Source: an uncultured Microbacterium sp. (GTDB taxonomy: Bacteria > Actinomycetota > Actinomycetes > Actinomycetales > Microbacteriaceae). Taken from it: a DNA stretch of 64,000 nt. Positions 17,199 through 24,656 of the stretch are shown here, piece by piece. The stretch's first letter is position 1. Every line of letters begins with the position of its first letter. The stretch spans positions 1-64,000 of the forward strand of contig NZ_CALBRW010000045.1 of the NCBI RefSeq assembly GCF_937927635.1, given 5' to 3'. A model generated the notes under the pieces. That model did not search any database. It saw only the letters and a program-made list of their open reading frames with translations, and had not been told where the DNA came from. A program made the translations under genes and the position numbers.

Positions 17199-18311
17199 GT
17201 GAACCATGTACGCATGTCACCGACGACAACGCCCGAACCACAGGTCTACGAGCTTGAGGGGCTGTTGTGGAAGCCGCTGCCTGGATGCGCTTCCACCTTT
17301 GAGGACTTCATGCACTCCCGGAACCGTTGGATGGAGATCTTCCAGGAGACCAGGTGGAACCCGTGGCGCACCGAAGAGCTCGGAGCCGAGAAGGACGGCA
17401 CGTACCGCGTGATGCGCGAGTGGACGCGCGCGGAGCCAGACTTCCGCCCCATGACCAACCGGCAAGTCGGGGCGATGATGGGCGCGATGAAGCGGCGGCA
17501 CAAGGCACAGCAGAAGACGGACGACACACGCTGGGAGCAGAACCGGCAACGCTACGACCCGGAGCGAGAGAAAGCCCGATATGCGCTCCTTGAACAAGAG
17601 TCGATACACGTCGGCCAGGTAGCGGAGCTCGAGGCATATCGCAGCGGCGAACGCTACCCCCGGATGGACCCTGATCACCGCGCGCAGAAGATGGCCAAGC
17701 TCGAGGAGAAGCTGCAGCGCTGCGACGCGGAGATTGCACGACTATCTGTCGTCGTCGGTGATCGCGAAGACGTCGTCGACGAGCGAGGACTTCTCCCCGG
17801 TGACCGACGCATCGGAAACTTCGTTATGTACCGCATGGCGCGTGAGGACAAGGTGGAGGAGCTGCAGCAGCTGACGTCCGAACTGCGCGAACGTATCGGC
17901 AGCACCAAAGATCGGTCGGAGAAGTCGAAGCTCCGAACAGAACTCCAGTTCAAGGATCGTCACCTCCAGGCGCTCCTCCACGTACCTATCCTCACTGCCG
18001 AGGACATGTGCGCGGACTGCGCTACCCCGCAGTATCAGCACGCCTCTGGCGGTGGTCCTTACGAATCACGCCCGTGCGGCCATTGGCCGATCTTCGCCAC
18101 CCACATGGATCGGTTGTACGAGTACCTGCGCTCAACGCTGGACAACGCGAAGCCCGTCGCACCGGCACCACCACAGCCACTGGCGACGCTCCCGGGGAGT
18201 CTTCCGATCGCGGAGGTCATCGACCAGCTCTCCGAGCTCCAGAAGACGTACCCCGGTGCGATAGTCAAGCAGGGTCGCGGCAAACAGTGGGAGCTTTGGC
18301 CGGCCGAGTGA
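17199..18311 (+). CDS. Unknown 370-residue protein with coiled coil
   Basis: I do not recognise this gene. The protein is hydrophilic and rich in charged residues, with predicted coiled-coil stretches around residues 95-230 (for example KARYALLEQESIHVGQVAEL and the region near ELQQLTSELRERIG). A later CADC and SRPCGHW suggest a small metal-binding site. The GTG at 17199 or the ATG at 17214 may be the true start; neither has a clear ribosome-binding site. Its stop overlaps the next gene (GTGA), so the pair is one translation unit. Confidence 0.65.
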   Translation: MNHVRMSPTTTPEPQVYELEGLLWKPLPGCASTFEDFMHSRNRWMEIFQETRWNPWRTEELGAEKDGTYRVMREWTRAEPDFRPMTNRQVGAMMGAMKRRHKAQQKTDDTRWEQNRQRYDPEREKARYALLEQESIHVGQVAELEAYRSGERYPRMDPDHRAQKMAKLEEKLQRCDAEIARLSVVVGDREDVVDERGLLPGDRRIGNFVMYRMAREDKVEELQQLTSELRERIGSTKDRSEKSKLRTELQFKDRHLQALLHVPILTAEDMCADCATPQYQHASGGGPYESRPCGHWPIFATHMDRLYEYLRSTLDNAKPVAPAPPQPLATLPGSLPIAEVIDQLSELQKTYPGAIVKQGRGKQWELWPAE

Positions 18312-19093
18312 CACGACCAAAAACGCACACACCGTGGAAGCCGCCGCCAATGTCGGTAGCTCGGACTACCTTCAAGTGGTCAGAGCCGAGAGGAACGACC
18401 ATGGAGCGCGAAGTCTGTACCTGCTGCTTTCTCCGGTACGCGCCGGAGCGGTATTCCCTCACCGATAAGCGGCCCCAAGTATGTGCCGAGTGCATCCATC
18501 ACCTCAGTGATGCCGATCGCCGGGACAAGGAGCATCTCCGTGACTGGCGGGCAGAGCACGCCGCGACTACCACCAGCTACGAAACCCGTCTGGCGAACAT
18601 GCGCGATCTCCTGGACAAGTCCGATCAGGAAAAGGCAGACCTCAGCTCTGCCCTGACGGATGCCATCAGCACGATCAGCAGTGACTATCACAAGGCACCC
18701 ATCGGTGATCTGCGGAACGCGCTCGAGAGCGAACTGGTCACCGAAGAGCAGCACAAAGCTGAGTCCGCATACCGCATCAGGTCCAGGGCGATGGTCGTCC
18801 TGTGGCGAATCGATCGGCTCCACAACACCTTCGAGACGAAGTCAAAGAGCGCCTGTAAGTGCGGCACACCAGCGGACCGTTGCGAGATCCTCAAGCTGCT
18901 GGCGCCCTTTGTAGATGAACTCGATAAGTGGGAGAACCGAGAGAAGGAGCGCATGCGATCGGGACGCACGCACGGCCTCCCCGCTGATCACCCCGACGCG
19001 AAGAAATACATGCAGACCCCAGGCACCTTCTGGCAGGGCCCCGGCCAGTTCCAAGAACACAACCTCGGCAATCCCTTCAGCCGGCGATGGTAG
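18308..19093 (+). CDS. Unknown protein with N-terminal zinc-ribbon-like Cys pairs and coiled coil
   Basis: The protein is 261 residues from the GTG at 18308, which lies in a 4-base overlap with the previous stop. CTCC followed by CAEC about 20 residues later looks like a zinc ribbon. It is followed by a long helical region and a second Cys group (CKCGTPADRC). Function is unknown. The coupling to the 17199 gene implies joint action. An open frame reaches further upstream but only overlaps the previous gene and lacks a start signal. Confidence 0.6.
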   Translation: MTRPKTHTPWKPPPMSVARTTFKWSEPRGTTMEREVCTCCFLRYAPERYSLTDKRPQVCAECIHHLSDADRRDKEHLRDWRAEHAATTTSYETRLANMRDLLDKSDQEKADLSSALTDAISTISSDYHKAPIGDLRNALESELVTEEQHKAESAYRIRSRAMVVLWRIDRLHNTFETKSKSACKCGTPADRCEILKLLAPFVDELDKWENREKERMRSGRTHGLPADHPDAKKYMQTPGTFWQGPGQFQEHNLGNPFSRRW

Positions 19094-19215
19094 CTGATGA
19101 AGAGATCGGCTGCATGAGTCCGAAGTGAAAGAGGCGGCGACCGCTCAAGCCGAGCGCACGGAGCACTCGAAGCTGAAGCGATCACCGCCTGGTTGGTGGT
19201 GGAGACGGCGTCCGT

Positions 19216-19719
19216 TCAGACGTCGTCGATGGTGGGAGCGAGCGGCACGATCCGCACGTCACGCAGGCCGGTGAAGTGCTCAGTGAGCATCATCGTCCAG
19301 ACAAGTGCCGACCAGTAGTCGGGCAGTGCCGTAGTGCTGCGCTGCCATTCCGGGTGTGCCTCGGTTCGCATCTCTAAGGCGAAGAGGGCAGAGGTGAGCA
19401 GCAGCTCACGCACGTGCACAGGCACATCGGTGCTTTCGCCCGCGCCGTTCGGCATCCCGACGAGAACTGCGTCGCCGGCCAGCATCCCGGACGCCCGGGT
19501 GAGCGGTGACCAGTACCAGCGGAGAAACGAGGCCCGCGCGTTGTGCGGGAGCTTCCGGATTCGGCCTTCGTCGTTGACGTAGACCGTGATGCCGATGTCC
19601 GGCAGGTCGAGCGCTTCGATCCAGCCGCCAACCGCGGATTGGTAGTCCTCGAGCTTCGCGAACTCGCGGAGTTCGAGGGGCTGATCTCCTGCTGTGGGGA
19701 TGACGATTCCTGTGACCAT
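19216..19719 (-). CDS. DUF3846-type protein, copy 1
   Basis: The protein is 167 residues. The N-terminus (GIVIPTAGDQPLELREFA, then YQSAVGGWIEALDL) and the middle (YVNDEGRIRKLPHNARAS, LAGDAVLVG) follow the DUF3846 pattern common in actinophage and conjugative elements; its function is unknown. The start at 19719 has AAGGAGGTGGG just upstream. Its leader carries a repeated hairpin shared with copy 3. Two paralogues lie at 21199 and 21726. Confidence 0.75.
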   Translation of the reverse strand: MVTGIVIPTAGDQPLELREFAKLEDYQSAVGGWIEALDLPDIGITVYVNDEGRIRKLPHNARASFLRWYWSPLTRASGMLAGDAVLVGMPNGAGESTDVPVHVRELLLTSALFALEMRTEAHPEWQRSTTALPDYWSALVWTMMLTEHFTGLRDVRIVPLAPTIDDV

Positions 19720-19837
19720 CGATCCCACCTCCTTGCTGTTGTCGCGGCCGAGAACCAGTTGGTTCTCCGACAAGCCGCGGGGCAGCAACGAGGGGTAGGT
19801 GAGGGTGGGAGCGTTGGATTCCGTACGGCTACCCGGC
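19717..19837 (-). repeat. Repeated leader of DUF3846 copy 1
   Basis: About 120 bp immediately upstream of the gene is nearly the same as 22236-22355 upstream of DUF3846 copy 3. It includes the ribosome-binding site, the hairpin and a G-rich stretch. The duplication covers leader DNA rather than coding DNA. Confidence 0.75.
19743..19779 (-). promoter_or_regulatory. Leader hairpin with GAGAACCAGTTGGTTCTC palindrome
   Basis: An 18-base perfect palindrome at 19750-19767 lies inside an outer CGCGGC/GCCGCG stem, ending about 10 bases before the Shine-Dalgarno of DUF3846 copy 1. It could be an operator or an RNA structure acting on translation. The same arrangement is found at 22262-22297. Confidence 0.55.
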
Positions 19838-19855
19838 CTCGGTGGTTCTCCTACG

Positions 19856-20004
19856 AGCCGCATGCCGATGAGGAACGAGAGCGATTATGCGCTTCTCATT
19901 CTGAACGTCAATCTTCCGTTCGCGATTGTTGTAAATAGTACGGCGGAGGAAGTCTTGAACAGATTGCGCTTATGGTTCATAGTCAGGGGCAGTTATGGCG
20001 CGAA
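19856..20004 (+). repeat. 149-bp direct repeat, copy A (upstream of pilin A)
   Basis: Base for base identical to 23306-23454. It covers the whole 5' region and the first codons of both prepilin genes. The first difference is at 20005. Confidence 0.93.
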
Positions 20005-21029
20005 GGGCATCACGCACCGGTTCAGATCAATACGGCTTCACTATCGTGGAGCTGCTCATCGTCGTCGTCGTCATCGCTATCTTGGCAGCCATCACCATCG
20101 TGAGCTACAACGGCATCACCAAACAGGCTAAGGCATCCGCTATGGCCTCTACGCTAAGCCAGTGGAAAAAGAAGTCTGAACTTCAAAAGGTCGAGAAGAG
20201 CATTACCTGCCCGGAAAACTATTCGTTCGTCTACGGCAACAGCGTGCTTGGCACCAGCGACTTCCGTGTGATGAAGTACGAAGCCAAAAACGTCGGTGGT
20301 GTCGCAACGAGTCAAGCTGCGGGAACACCATGGGTCTCTATCTCACAAACTGATGCAATTACCGCCTCAACCGCTTCAGGTGGCCACCTCATCACCGAAG
20401 CGGAGTGGATGACCATCGCTGCGGATGTCCTGTCCGTGAAATACAACTGGAGCGGCGGTGAAGTCGGGGCTGGCTATCTCTACCAGGGCCACGTCAACGA
20501 CAACCCTGCCAGCGCCCTTGCGGCGAGCGTTGATGACTTCGACCCGCTGAATGGCATCACGGGCGGTACCGGCACAACCGTCGGCACCAACAGTAGTCGT
20601 GTGCTCTGGCTCAGCAGTGGTGATGCAATCTGGGATCTCTCGGGCAATGTTTGGGAATGGACGCAACAAGCGGTTGGCACGCCAGCCATGACAATGAGCC
20701 AAGTCGGTGTCCCGGGTGATTCGACCTTCAACTGGCGCGAATGGACGCTGGGCTCGCTAAGTCTTGGCAATCTCCCCGCTATCTCGCGTCCGAGCGCGTT
20801 AACCTCGTACACCAATCCCATTACAGGAGTAACGCTTTCAGGTGCGACGGGTTGGGACACGGCTGAAGGTATTGGTGGCATCTACGCTAACTATGCGGAC
20901 ACAGGCTCTCGTGCGTTTCTCCGTGGCAGCAGCTTGACTAGCCGGTCGTGGGCTGGTGTTCTGATGCTCAAATTGAACTATGCTCCGTCGAGCCCGGACG
21001 CTACCATCGGGTTTCGCGTAGCAAGATAG
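19995..21029 (+). CDS. Prepilin-type protein with FGE-sulfatase/C-type-lectin-like C-terminus (copy A)
   Basis: The protein is 344 residues. A class III/IV prepilin signal ends at G14 (GFTIVELLIVVVVIAILAA, Glu at +5), so after cleavage it would join a type IV pilus or pseudopilus. Residues from about 70 on look like a formylglycine-generating-enzyme/lectin fold: FRVMKYEAKNVGG, GHLITEAEWMTIA, AIWDLSGNVWEWT. It ends with RAFLRG...AGVLML...GFRVAR, the layout of the variable region in diversity-generating-retroelement target proteins. There is no catalytic Cys pair of true FGE in view. Codons are A/T-richer than in neighbours. A ribosome-binding site AGGGG is 6 bases before ATG. The lectin-like role is inferred. 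Confidence 0.75.
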   Translation: MARRASRTGSDQYGFTIVELLIVVVVIAILAAITIVSYNGITKQAKASAMASTLSQWKKKSELQKVEKSITCPENYSFVYGNSVLGTSDFRVMKYEAKNVGGVATSQAAGTPWVSISQTDAITASTASGGHLITEAEWMTIAADVLSVKYNWSGGEVGAGYLYQGHVNDNPASALAASVDDFDPLNGITGGTGTTVGTNSSRVLWLSSGDAIWDLSGNVWEWTQQAVGTPAMTMSQVGVPGDSTFNWREWTLGSLSLGNLPAISRPSALTSYTNPITGVTLSGATGWDTAEGIGGIYANYADTGSRAFLRGSSLTSRSWAGVLMLKLNYAPSSPDATIGFRVAR

Positions 21030-21123
21030 CCCCTGAGCGGCACCCAGAGTCGCTTCGTTCACTCGGGGTCGAGCAAGCACGCGGGATCGAACCGGCCGAC
21101 CGCTGAGCGCCTCGAAAGGAAAT

Positions 21124-21182
21124 AGGCGACGACCATCCCGGACGGAAACTCTCAGTTCTCGTAGTCCGGCCGGTCGTCGCCT
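21124..21182. terminator. Hairpin between convergent genes
   Basis: AGGCGACGACC at 21124-21134 pairs with GGTCGTCGCCT at 21172-21182, and an inner CCGGAC/GTCCGG pair extends the structure. It lies between the convergent pilin A and DUF3846 copy 2 genes and probably stops transcription in both directions. Confidence 0.5.
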
Positions 21183-21198
21183 GTTGTGCCTGATTCCG

Positions 21199-21732
21199 TC
21201 AGGCGACGGGTGGGGCTGCTCCCCCTGCCACCCTGGAAGGATTGACAAGGTCAGCAGGGACAACGCGTACATCCTCGGCGGCGGTCCATCGTTCAAGCGT
21301 GAGCATTGCCCACGTGATTGCCTCGAAGTAGTCGATGTAGACCAGCTGGTTGCTATACCACTTCGTATCCCCAACGGTGCGTACCTCGACCTTCCACGGC
21401 CCGTAACCAGTGAGAAGGTCGGTGGCCATCTCTGGGACATCGGTGCTGTCGCCGTTACGGTCGGGTAGCCCGACGACGACAGCGTCGCCGACGAGCATCG
21501 TGCGGTGTCGCGCGTCGGGGACGTGGTACCACCACAGGGACGAGGCGCGGGAGTTGAACGGTAGCCGCTGCAGCATGCCTTCCTCGTTAACGAAGAGGGT
21601 GACGCCGAGCGAATGCAGATCGATAGCTTCAATCTGCCCACCGACAGCTGCTTGGTAGTCCTCGAGTGATGCGAAGTCGCGACGCTCAACGCGCTCCTCA
21701 GCATCGGCCGGGATAACCACACCGCTCACCAT
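21199..21732 (-). CDS. DUF3846-type protein, copy 2
   Basis: The protein is 177 residues from the ATG at 21732, which follows GGAGGAG. It aligns along its length with copies 1 and 3 (GVVIPADAEERVERRDFASL, YQAAVGGQIEAIDL, VGDAVVVGLPD, AITWAMLTLE). It starts inside the 3' end of copy 3 with a 7-base overlap, so the two are cotranslated. Function unknown. Confidence 0.75.
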   Translation of the reverse strand: MVSGVVIPADAEERVERRDFASLEDYQAAVGGQIEAIDLHSLGVTLFVNEEGMLQRLPFNSRASSLWWYHVPDARHRTMLVGDAVVVGLPDRNGDSTDVPEMATDLLTGYGPWKVEVRTVGDTKWYSNQLVYIDYFEAITWAMLTLERWTAAEDVRVVPADLVNPSRVAGGAAPPVA

Positions 21733-22238
21733 GACCGCATCTCCTCGGAGGGAGACTCGGCACAGTCGTCGAGCGCTTCGATTCGTAGCCCGACACTGTC
21801 GGGGAGGGTGCTGTCGATAACCATGGCCCACAGGGCCGCGCTGAACCAGGACGGGAATCGCAGTGACGTGTCGCACCAGGTGAGTCCGTCCGGGCAGAGC
21901 TGCACCACGAACTCGTGATGTGCGAGCAATCCGTGGATGAGCCGGGGCTCGGCAGCTTCCGTGACACCGGGGTCGGTGCCGACGAGGACGACGTCGCCGA
22001 GGATGAGCGGACGGTTACGATGTTGACCGTGGTACCAGTACAGCGCCGTTGCCCGCGAGTTAAACGGGCCACGTGAGCACTGGATGCCGCCGTTGGCGTA
22101 GAGCGTGGTGTCACTGCCGTCAAGTTCTATCGGCTCGATCCAGCCGCCTATGACGGTTTGGAAGTCCTTGAGGCCGGCGAGTTCTGCGATCCACAGATCT
22201 CCACCGCCGTCTCGTGGGATGACGATTGCGTGAACCAT
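21726..22238 (-). CDS. DUF3846-type protein, copy 3
   Basis: The protein is 170 residues; the start at 22238 is chosen for AAGGAGGTGGG at the right distance. The shared pattern is HAIVIPRDGGGDLWIAELAG, then FQTVIGGWIEPIEL, ILGDVVLVG and AALWAMVID. The leader is a near copy of the leader of copy 1. The three copies are diverged from each other, more than their leaders are, which is unusual. Confidence 0.75.
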   Translation of the reverse strand: MVHAIVIPRDGGGDLWIAELAGLKDFQTVIGGWIEPIELDGSDTTLYANGGIQCSRGPFNSRATALYWYHGQHRNRPLILGDVVLVGTDPGVTEAAEPRLIHGLLAHHEFVVQLCPDGLTWCDTSLRFPSWFSAALWAMVIDSTLPDSVGLRIEALDDCAESPSEEMRSW

Positions 22239-22355
22239 CGTTCCCACCTCCTTACTGTTGTCGCGGCCGAGAACTGATTGGTTCTCTCCAAGCCGCGGGG
22301 CAGCAACGAGGGGTAGGTGAGGGTGGGAGCGTTGTATTTTCTACGGCTTCCCGGC
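22236..22355 (-). repeat. Repeated leader of DUF3846 copy 3
   Basis: A near copy of 19717-19837, including the Shine-Dalgarno, the hairpin at 22262-22297 (GAGAACTGATTGGTTCTC within CGCGGC/GCCGCG) and the downstream G-rich tract. One half of the palindrome has changed while the outer stem is conserved. Confidence 0.75.
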
Positions 22356-22387
22356 GTCTGCGACAGCGCCCATAATGAGGCGCAGAT

Positions 22388-22831
22388 ATGAACGACGATC
22401 TACAGAACGCAATAACCAGCGCAGTCACCACGGCTGTTTCCTCAGCCATGAAAGAAGCAATGGTGGAGTTCTCGGAGATGTTTAATGGCTTTGCGACACA
22501 AGTCGATGAACGCTTCAGCCAGGTGGACGAACGGTTTGCCAAGATCGACGAACGCTTCGGCAGTATCGAGAGCCGCATGGCAACCAAGGATGACGTCTCG
22601 CAGGTCAAGTTCCGCATGGAGGGCGTAGAAACCCGACTCGGAAACCTCGAGTCTCGGATGTCCACGAAAGATGACGTCGACTCCCTTCGTTCCACGCTTG
22701 ACGGAATCGCTAACGTTATCGATACAGACGATGACGAACGCATAGCACTCAGCGCACAGGTCACTCGTCACGAGGACTGGATAGTCGAAGTTGCTCCATC
22801 AACCGGCGTGAAGTACGTACCCGGCGCGTAG
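22388..22831 (+). CDS. Coiled-coil protein of unknown function
   Basis: The protein is 147 residues and highly charged. A heptad-like repeat QVDERFSQVDERFAKIDERF occurs at about residues 38-57, followed by further coiled coil, and a conserved-looking end (ALSAQVTRHEDWIVEVAPST). From memory, this end is common in small proteins of Patescibacteria (Saccharibacteria and relatives), not in Microbacteriaceae. It lies between the two prepilin genes and has the same less G/C-rich codon use. Function not known. Confidence 0.6.
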   Translation: MNDDLQNAITSAVTTAVSSAMKEAMVEFSEMFNGFATQVDERFSQVDERFAKIDERFGSIESRMATKDDVSQVKFRMEGVETRLGNLESRMSTKDDVDSLRSTLDGIANVIDTDDDERIALSAQVTRHEDWIVEVAPSTGVKYVPGA

Positions 22832-22859
22832 GCGTTTGGCCCTATCGATTGGGCAGCTG

Positions 22860-22894
22860 CCCGAGGAGAGCGCACGTAACGCTCGATCCTCGGG
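22860..22894. terminator. Hairpin terminator between convergent genes
   Basis: CCCGAGGAGAGCG at 22860-22872 pairs with CGCTC...TCCTCGGG at 22880-22894. It sits between the coiled-coil gene and the ribbon-helix-helix gene and suits both directions. Confidence 0.5.
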
Positions 22895-22933
22895 ACAGCC
22901 GCCCCTCTCCTCCAGTGAGAGGGAGCCTTGGCG

Positions 22934-23254
22934 TCAGGCCGAACCTGACTTGGCACGAGGGGCCTTAGCCCCGTTCGTGCCGCCGAAGATGGCCTCGATC
23001 GCGGACTGCTTGGTCTTGGCCTCGCGTTCGATCTCGGCACGCACCGTCTCGGCCCGCTGGAGCACCTTCGGGTCGGACTTGCTGGTCTCGACCCAGGTCT
23101 CGAGGGCGATTCGGATCTCTTCGGTGACGGAGCGGTCGTTGAGCTGGGCGATGACGTCCAGCTGCGCCCGCAATCCGTCGGTGATGCGAACGGCAAGCGT
23201 CCGCGTAGGCCCGAGGGCCGACATCGGCACTTCGTCCTTCGTGTTCTCACTCAT
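22934..23254 (-). CDS. Ribbon-helix-helix-type small protein
   Basis: The protein is 106 residues. TRTLAVRITDGLRAQLDVIA then RSVTEEIRIALETWV fits a strand-helix-helix (CopG/Arc) fold. The C-terminal half is helical and basic. The start at 23254 has GAGGAGG upstream. An operator-like GAACC-tggct-GGTTC lies in its leader (23284-23298). It may be the regulator of the palindromes found before the neighbouring genes, or an antitoxin without a visible toxin. Confidence 0.6.
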   Translation of the reverse strand: MSENTKDEVPMSALGPTRTLAVRITDGLRAQLDVIAQLNDRSVTEEIRIALETWVETSKSDPKVLQRAETVRAEIEREAKTKQSAIEAIFGGTNGAKAPRAKSGSA

Positions 23255-23283
23255 GGTGAGCCTCCTCATCGGGAGCGGCCGGC

Positions 23284-23298
23284 GAACCTGGCTGGTTC
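23284..23298. promoter_or_regulatory. GAACC-GGTTC palindrome in the divergent RHH/pilin B gap
   Basis: This is a weaker version (5-base arms, 5-base spacer) of the palindromes in the DUF3846 leaders at 19750 and 22269. It lies 30 bases upstream of the RHH gene and directly before the 149-bp repeat. The shared word suggests a common binding protein. Confidence 0.35.
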
Positions 23299-23305
23299 TC
23301 CTGCA

Positions 23306-23454
23306 AGCCGCATGCCGATGAGGAACGAGAGCGATTATGCGCTTCTCATTCTGAACGTCAATCTTCCGTTCGCGATTGTTGTAAATAGTACGGCGGAGGA
23401 AGTCTTGAACAGATTGCGCTTATGGTTCATAGTCAGGGGCAGTTATGGCGCGAA
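23306..23454 (+). repeat. 149-bp direct repeat, copy B (upstream of pilin B)
   Basis: Identical to 19856-20004. Similarity continues at lower level into the signal sequence and transmembrane helix, then the two genes diverge. Confidence 0.93.
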
Positions 23455-24629
23455 AGGCATCACGCACCGGTTCAGATCAATTCGGCTTCACCATCGTGGA
23501 GCTCCTGATTGTTATTGTCGTTATTGCTATCTTGGCAGCCATCACGATTGTCGCGTACAACGGCATCACCCAGAATGCCAAGAAGTCTGCTGCCTCGTCG
23601 GCTGCCCAGCAGGCCGGGAAGAAGATCGTCGCCTATGCGCTGCAAAACGGCGACCAGTACCCAGCCTCACTTGCACCGCTCGGCTTCACGGATAGCGGCG
23701 ATACCAGCTATCAGTACACACCCAATCAGGTTGGCGGCAACTACTGCGTCACCGTGACGGTCGGGGGTATCAGCAGCAGCGTTGGCGGCTTCTCGAACGA
23801 AGTCAATCAAGCAACACCCGGCCCATGCCCAGGGCATACCGGCATGGCACCAACCACCCTCGACGATGGCAGTAGCTGCCCGGCTGGCTACATTGTGGTG
23901 CCCGGTAACAGCACCTTCGGCACCAAGAGCTTCTGCGTCATGAAGTATGAAGCCAAGAACGTCGGCGGCGTTGCCACCAGCCAAGCAGCCGGTACGCCGT
24001 GGGTCTCCATCTCACAGACCTCTGCGCTCTCGACTGCGGCCGCTGCCTGCGCGGGCTGCCACCTCATCACCGAGGCTGAATGGATGACGATTGCCGCCAA
24101 CGTTCTGAGCGTGCCGAGCAACTGGAGCGGCAATGCAGTTGGGAGTGGCTTCATCTACAGCGGACACAACGACAACAGTCCAGCCAACGCACTGGCTGCT
24201 ACCACCAACGACAGCGACGGCTACAACGGCACCGGCAACGCCACCGGCAGCAACCAGCGTCGCACCCTGACCCTGACCAACGGTGCCGTCATCTGGGATT
24301 TGGCCGGCAACGTCTACGAGTGGACCGACGCCACCATCTCTGGTGCGCAACCGGGTGGCTCTGGTTATGCCTGGCGCCAGTACCCTGGCCTCTCTAGTTT
24401 GCACACGTTACCAAGCGCCAGCCGACCCAGCGCTATCCCCGGTGCCTCCGGCTGGAGCAGTACACAGGGTATCGGGCAGCTCTACAGCAATGCAGACGAA
24501 TCGGGCGTCCGCGCGTTTCTACGGGGTGGTACCTGGACCGCCGACTCGGGCGCGGGTGTGCTTGCGCTCACTCTGAGCGGCACGCCGTCCGGCTCGGGCG
24601 CGAACCTCGGGTTTCGGGTCGCGAAGTAG
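23445..24629 (+). CDS. Prepilin-type protein with FGE-sulfatase/C-type-lectin-like C-terminus (copy B)
   Basis: The protein is 394 residues. The prepilin signal (GFTIVELLIVIVVIAILAA, cleavage after G14) is followed by a pilin-like helix, then an extra 60-residue pilin body absent from copy A (KKIVAYALQNGDQYPASLAP onward). The FGE/lectin-like domain follows: FCVMKYEAKNVGG, CHLITEAEWMTIA, VIWDLAGNVYEWT. The end RAFLRGGTW...AGVLALTL...GFRVAK keeps the framework of copy A but differs at most positions between. It has Cys residues (CPAG, CAGC) that copy A lacks. It is probably surface exposed on a pilus-like fibre; ligand unknown. Confidence 0.78.
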   Translation: MARKASRTGSDQFGFTIVELLIVIVVIAILAAITIVAYNGITQNAKKSAASSAAQQAGKKIVAYALQNGDQYPASLAPLGFTDSGDTSYQYTPNQVGGNYCVTVTVGGISSSVGGFSNEVNQATPGPCPGHTGMAPTTLDDGSSCPAGYIVVPGNSTFGTKSFCVMKYEAKNVGGVATSQAAGTPWVSISQTSALSTAAAACAGCHLITEAEWMTIAANVLSVPSNWSGNAVGSGFIYSGHNDNSPANALAATTNDSDGYNGTGNATGSNQRRTLTLTNGAVIWDLAGNVYEWTDATISGAQPGGSGYAWRQYPGLSSLHTLPSASRPSAIPGASGWSSTQGIGQLYSNADESGVRAFLRGGTWTADSGAGVLALTLSGTPSGSGANLGFRVAK

Positions 24630-24656
24630 CACCGTCCATAGCACCCAGCAGTTGAG

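Noticed and set aside
19862..20131. Open frame inside the 149-bp repeat (starts MPMRNESDYALL) overlapping the pilin starts
   Set aside because: Identical in both copies only because the DNA is identical. It runs out of frame into the pilin genes, where the two products diverge into Arg/His-rich or Cys-rich nonsense, and it lacks a good ribosome-binding site.
22252..22771. Minus-strand frames of 109 to 170 codons over the coiled-coil gene
   Set aside because: Shadows of the plus-strand gene, whose heptad pattern and composition are convincing.
19094..24656. A complete diversity-generating retroelement
   Set aside because: No reverse transcriptase motif in any frame of this region and no near-copy of the variable ends that could serve as template; only the target-like proteins are present.
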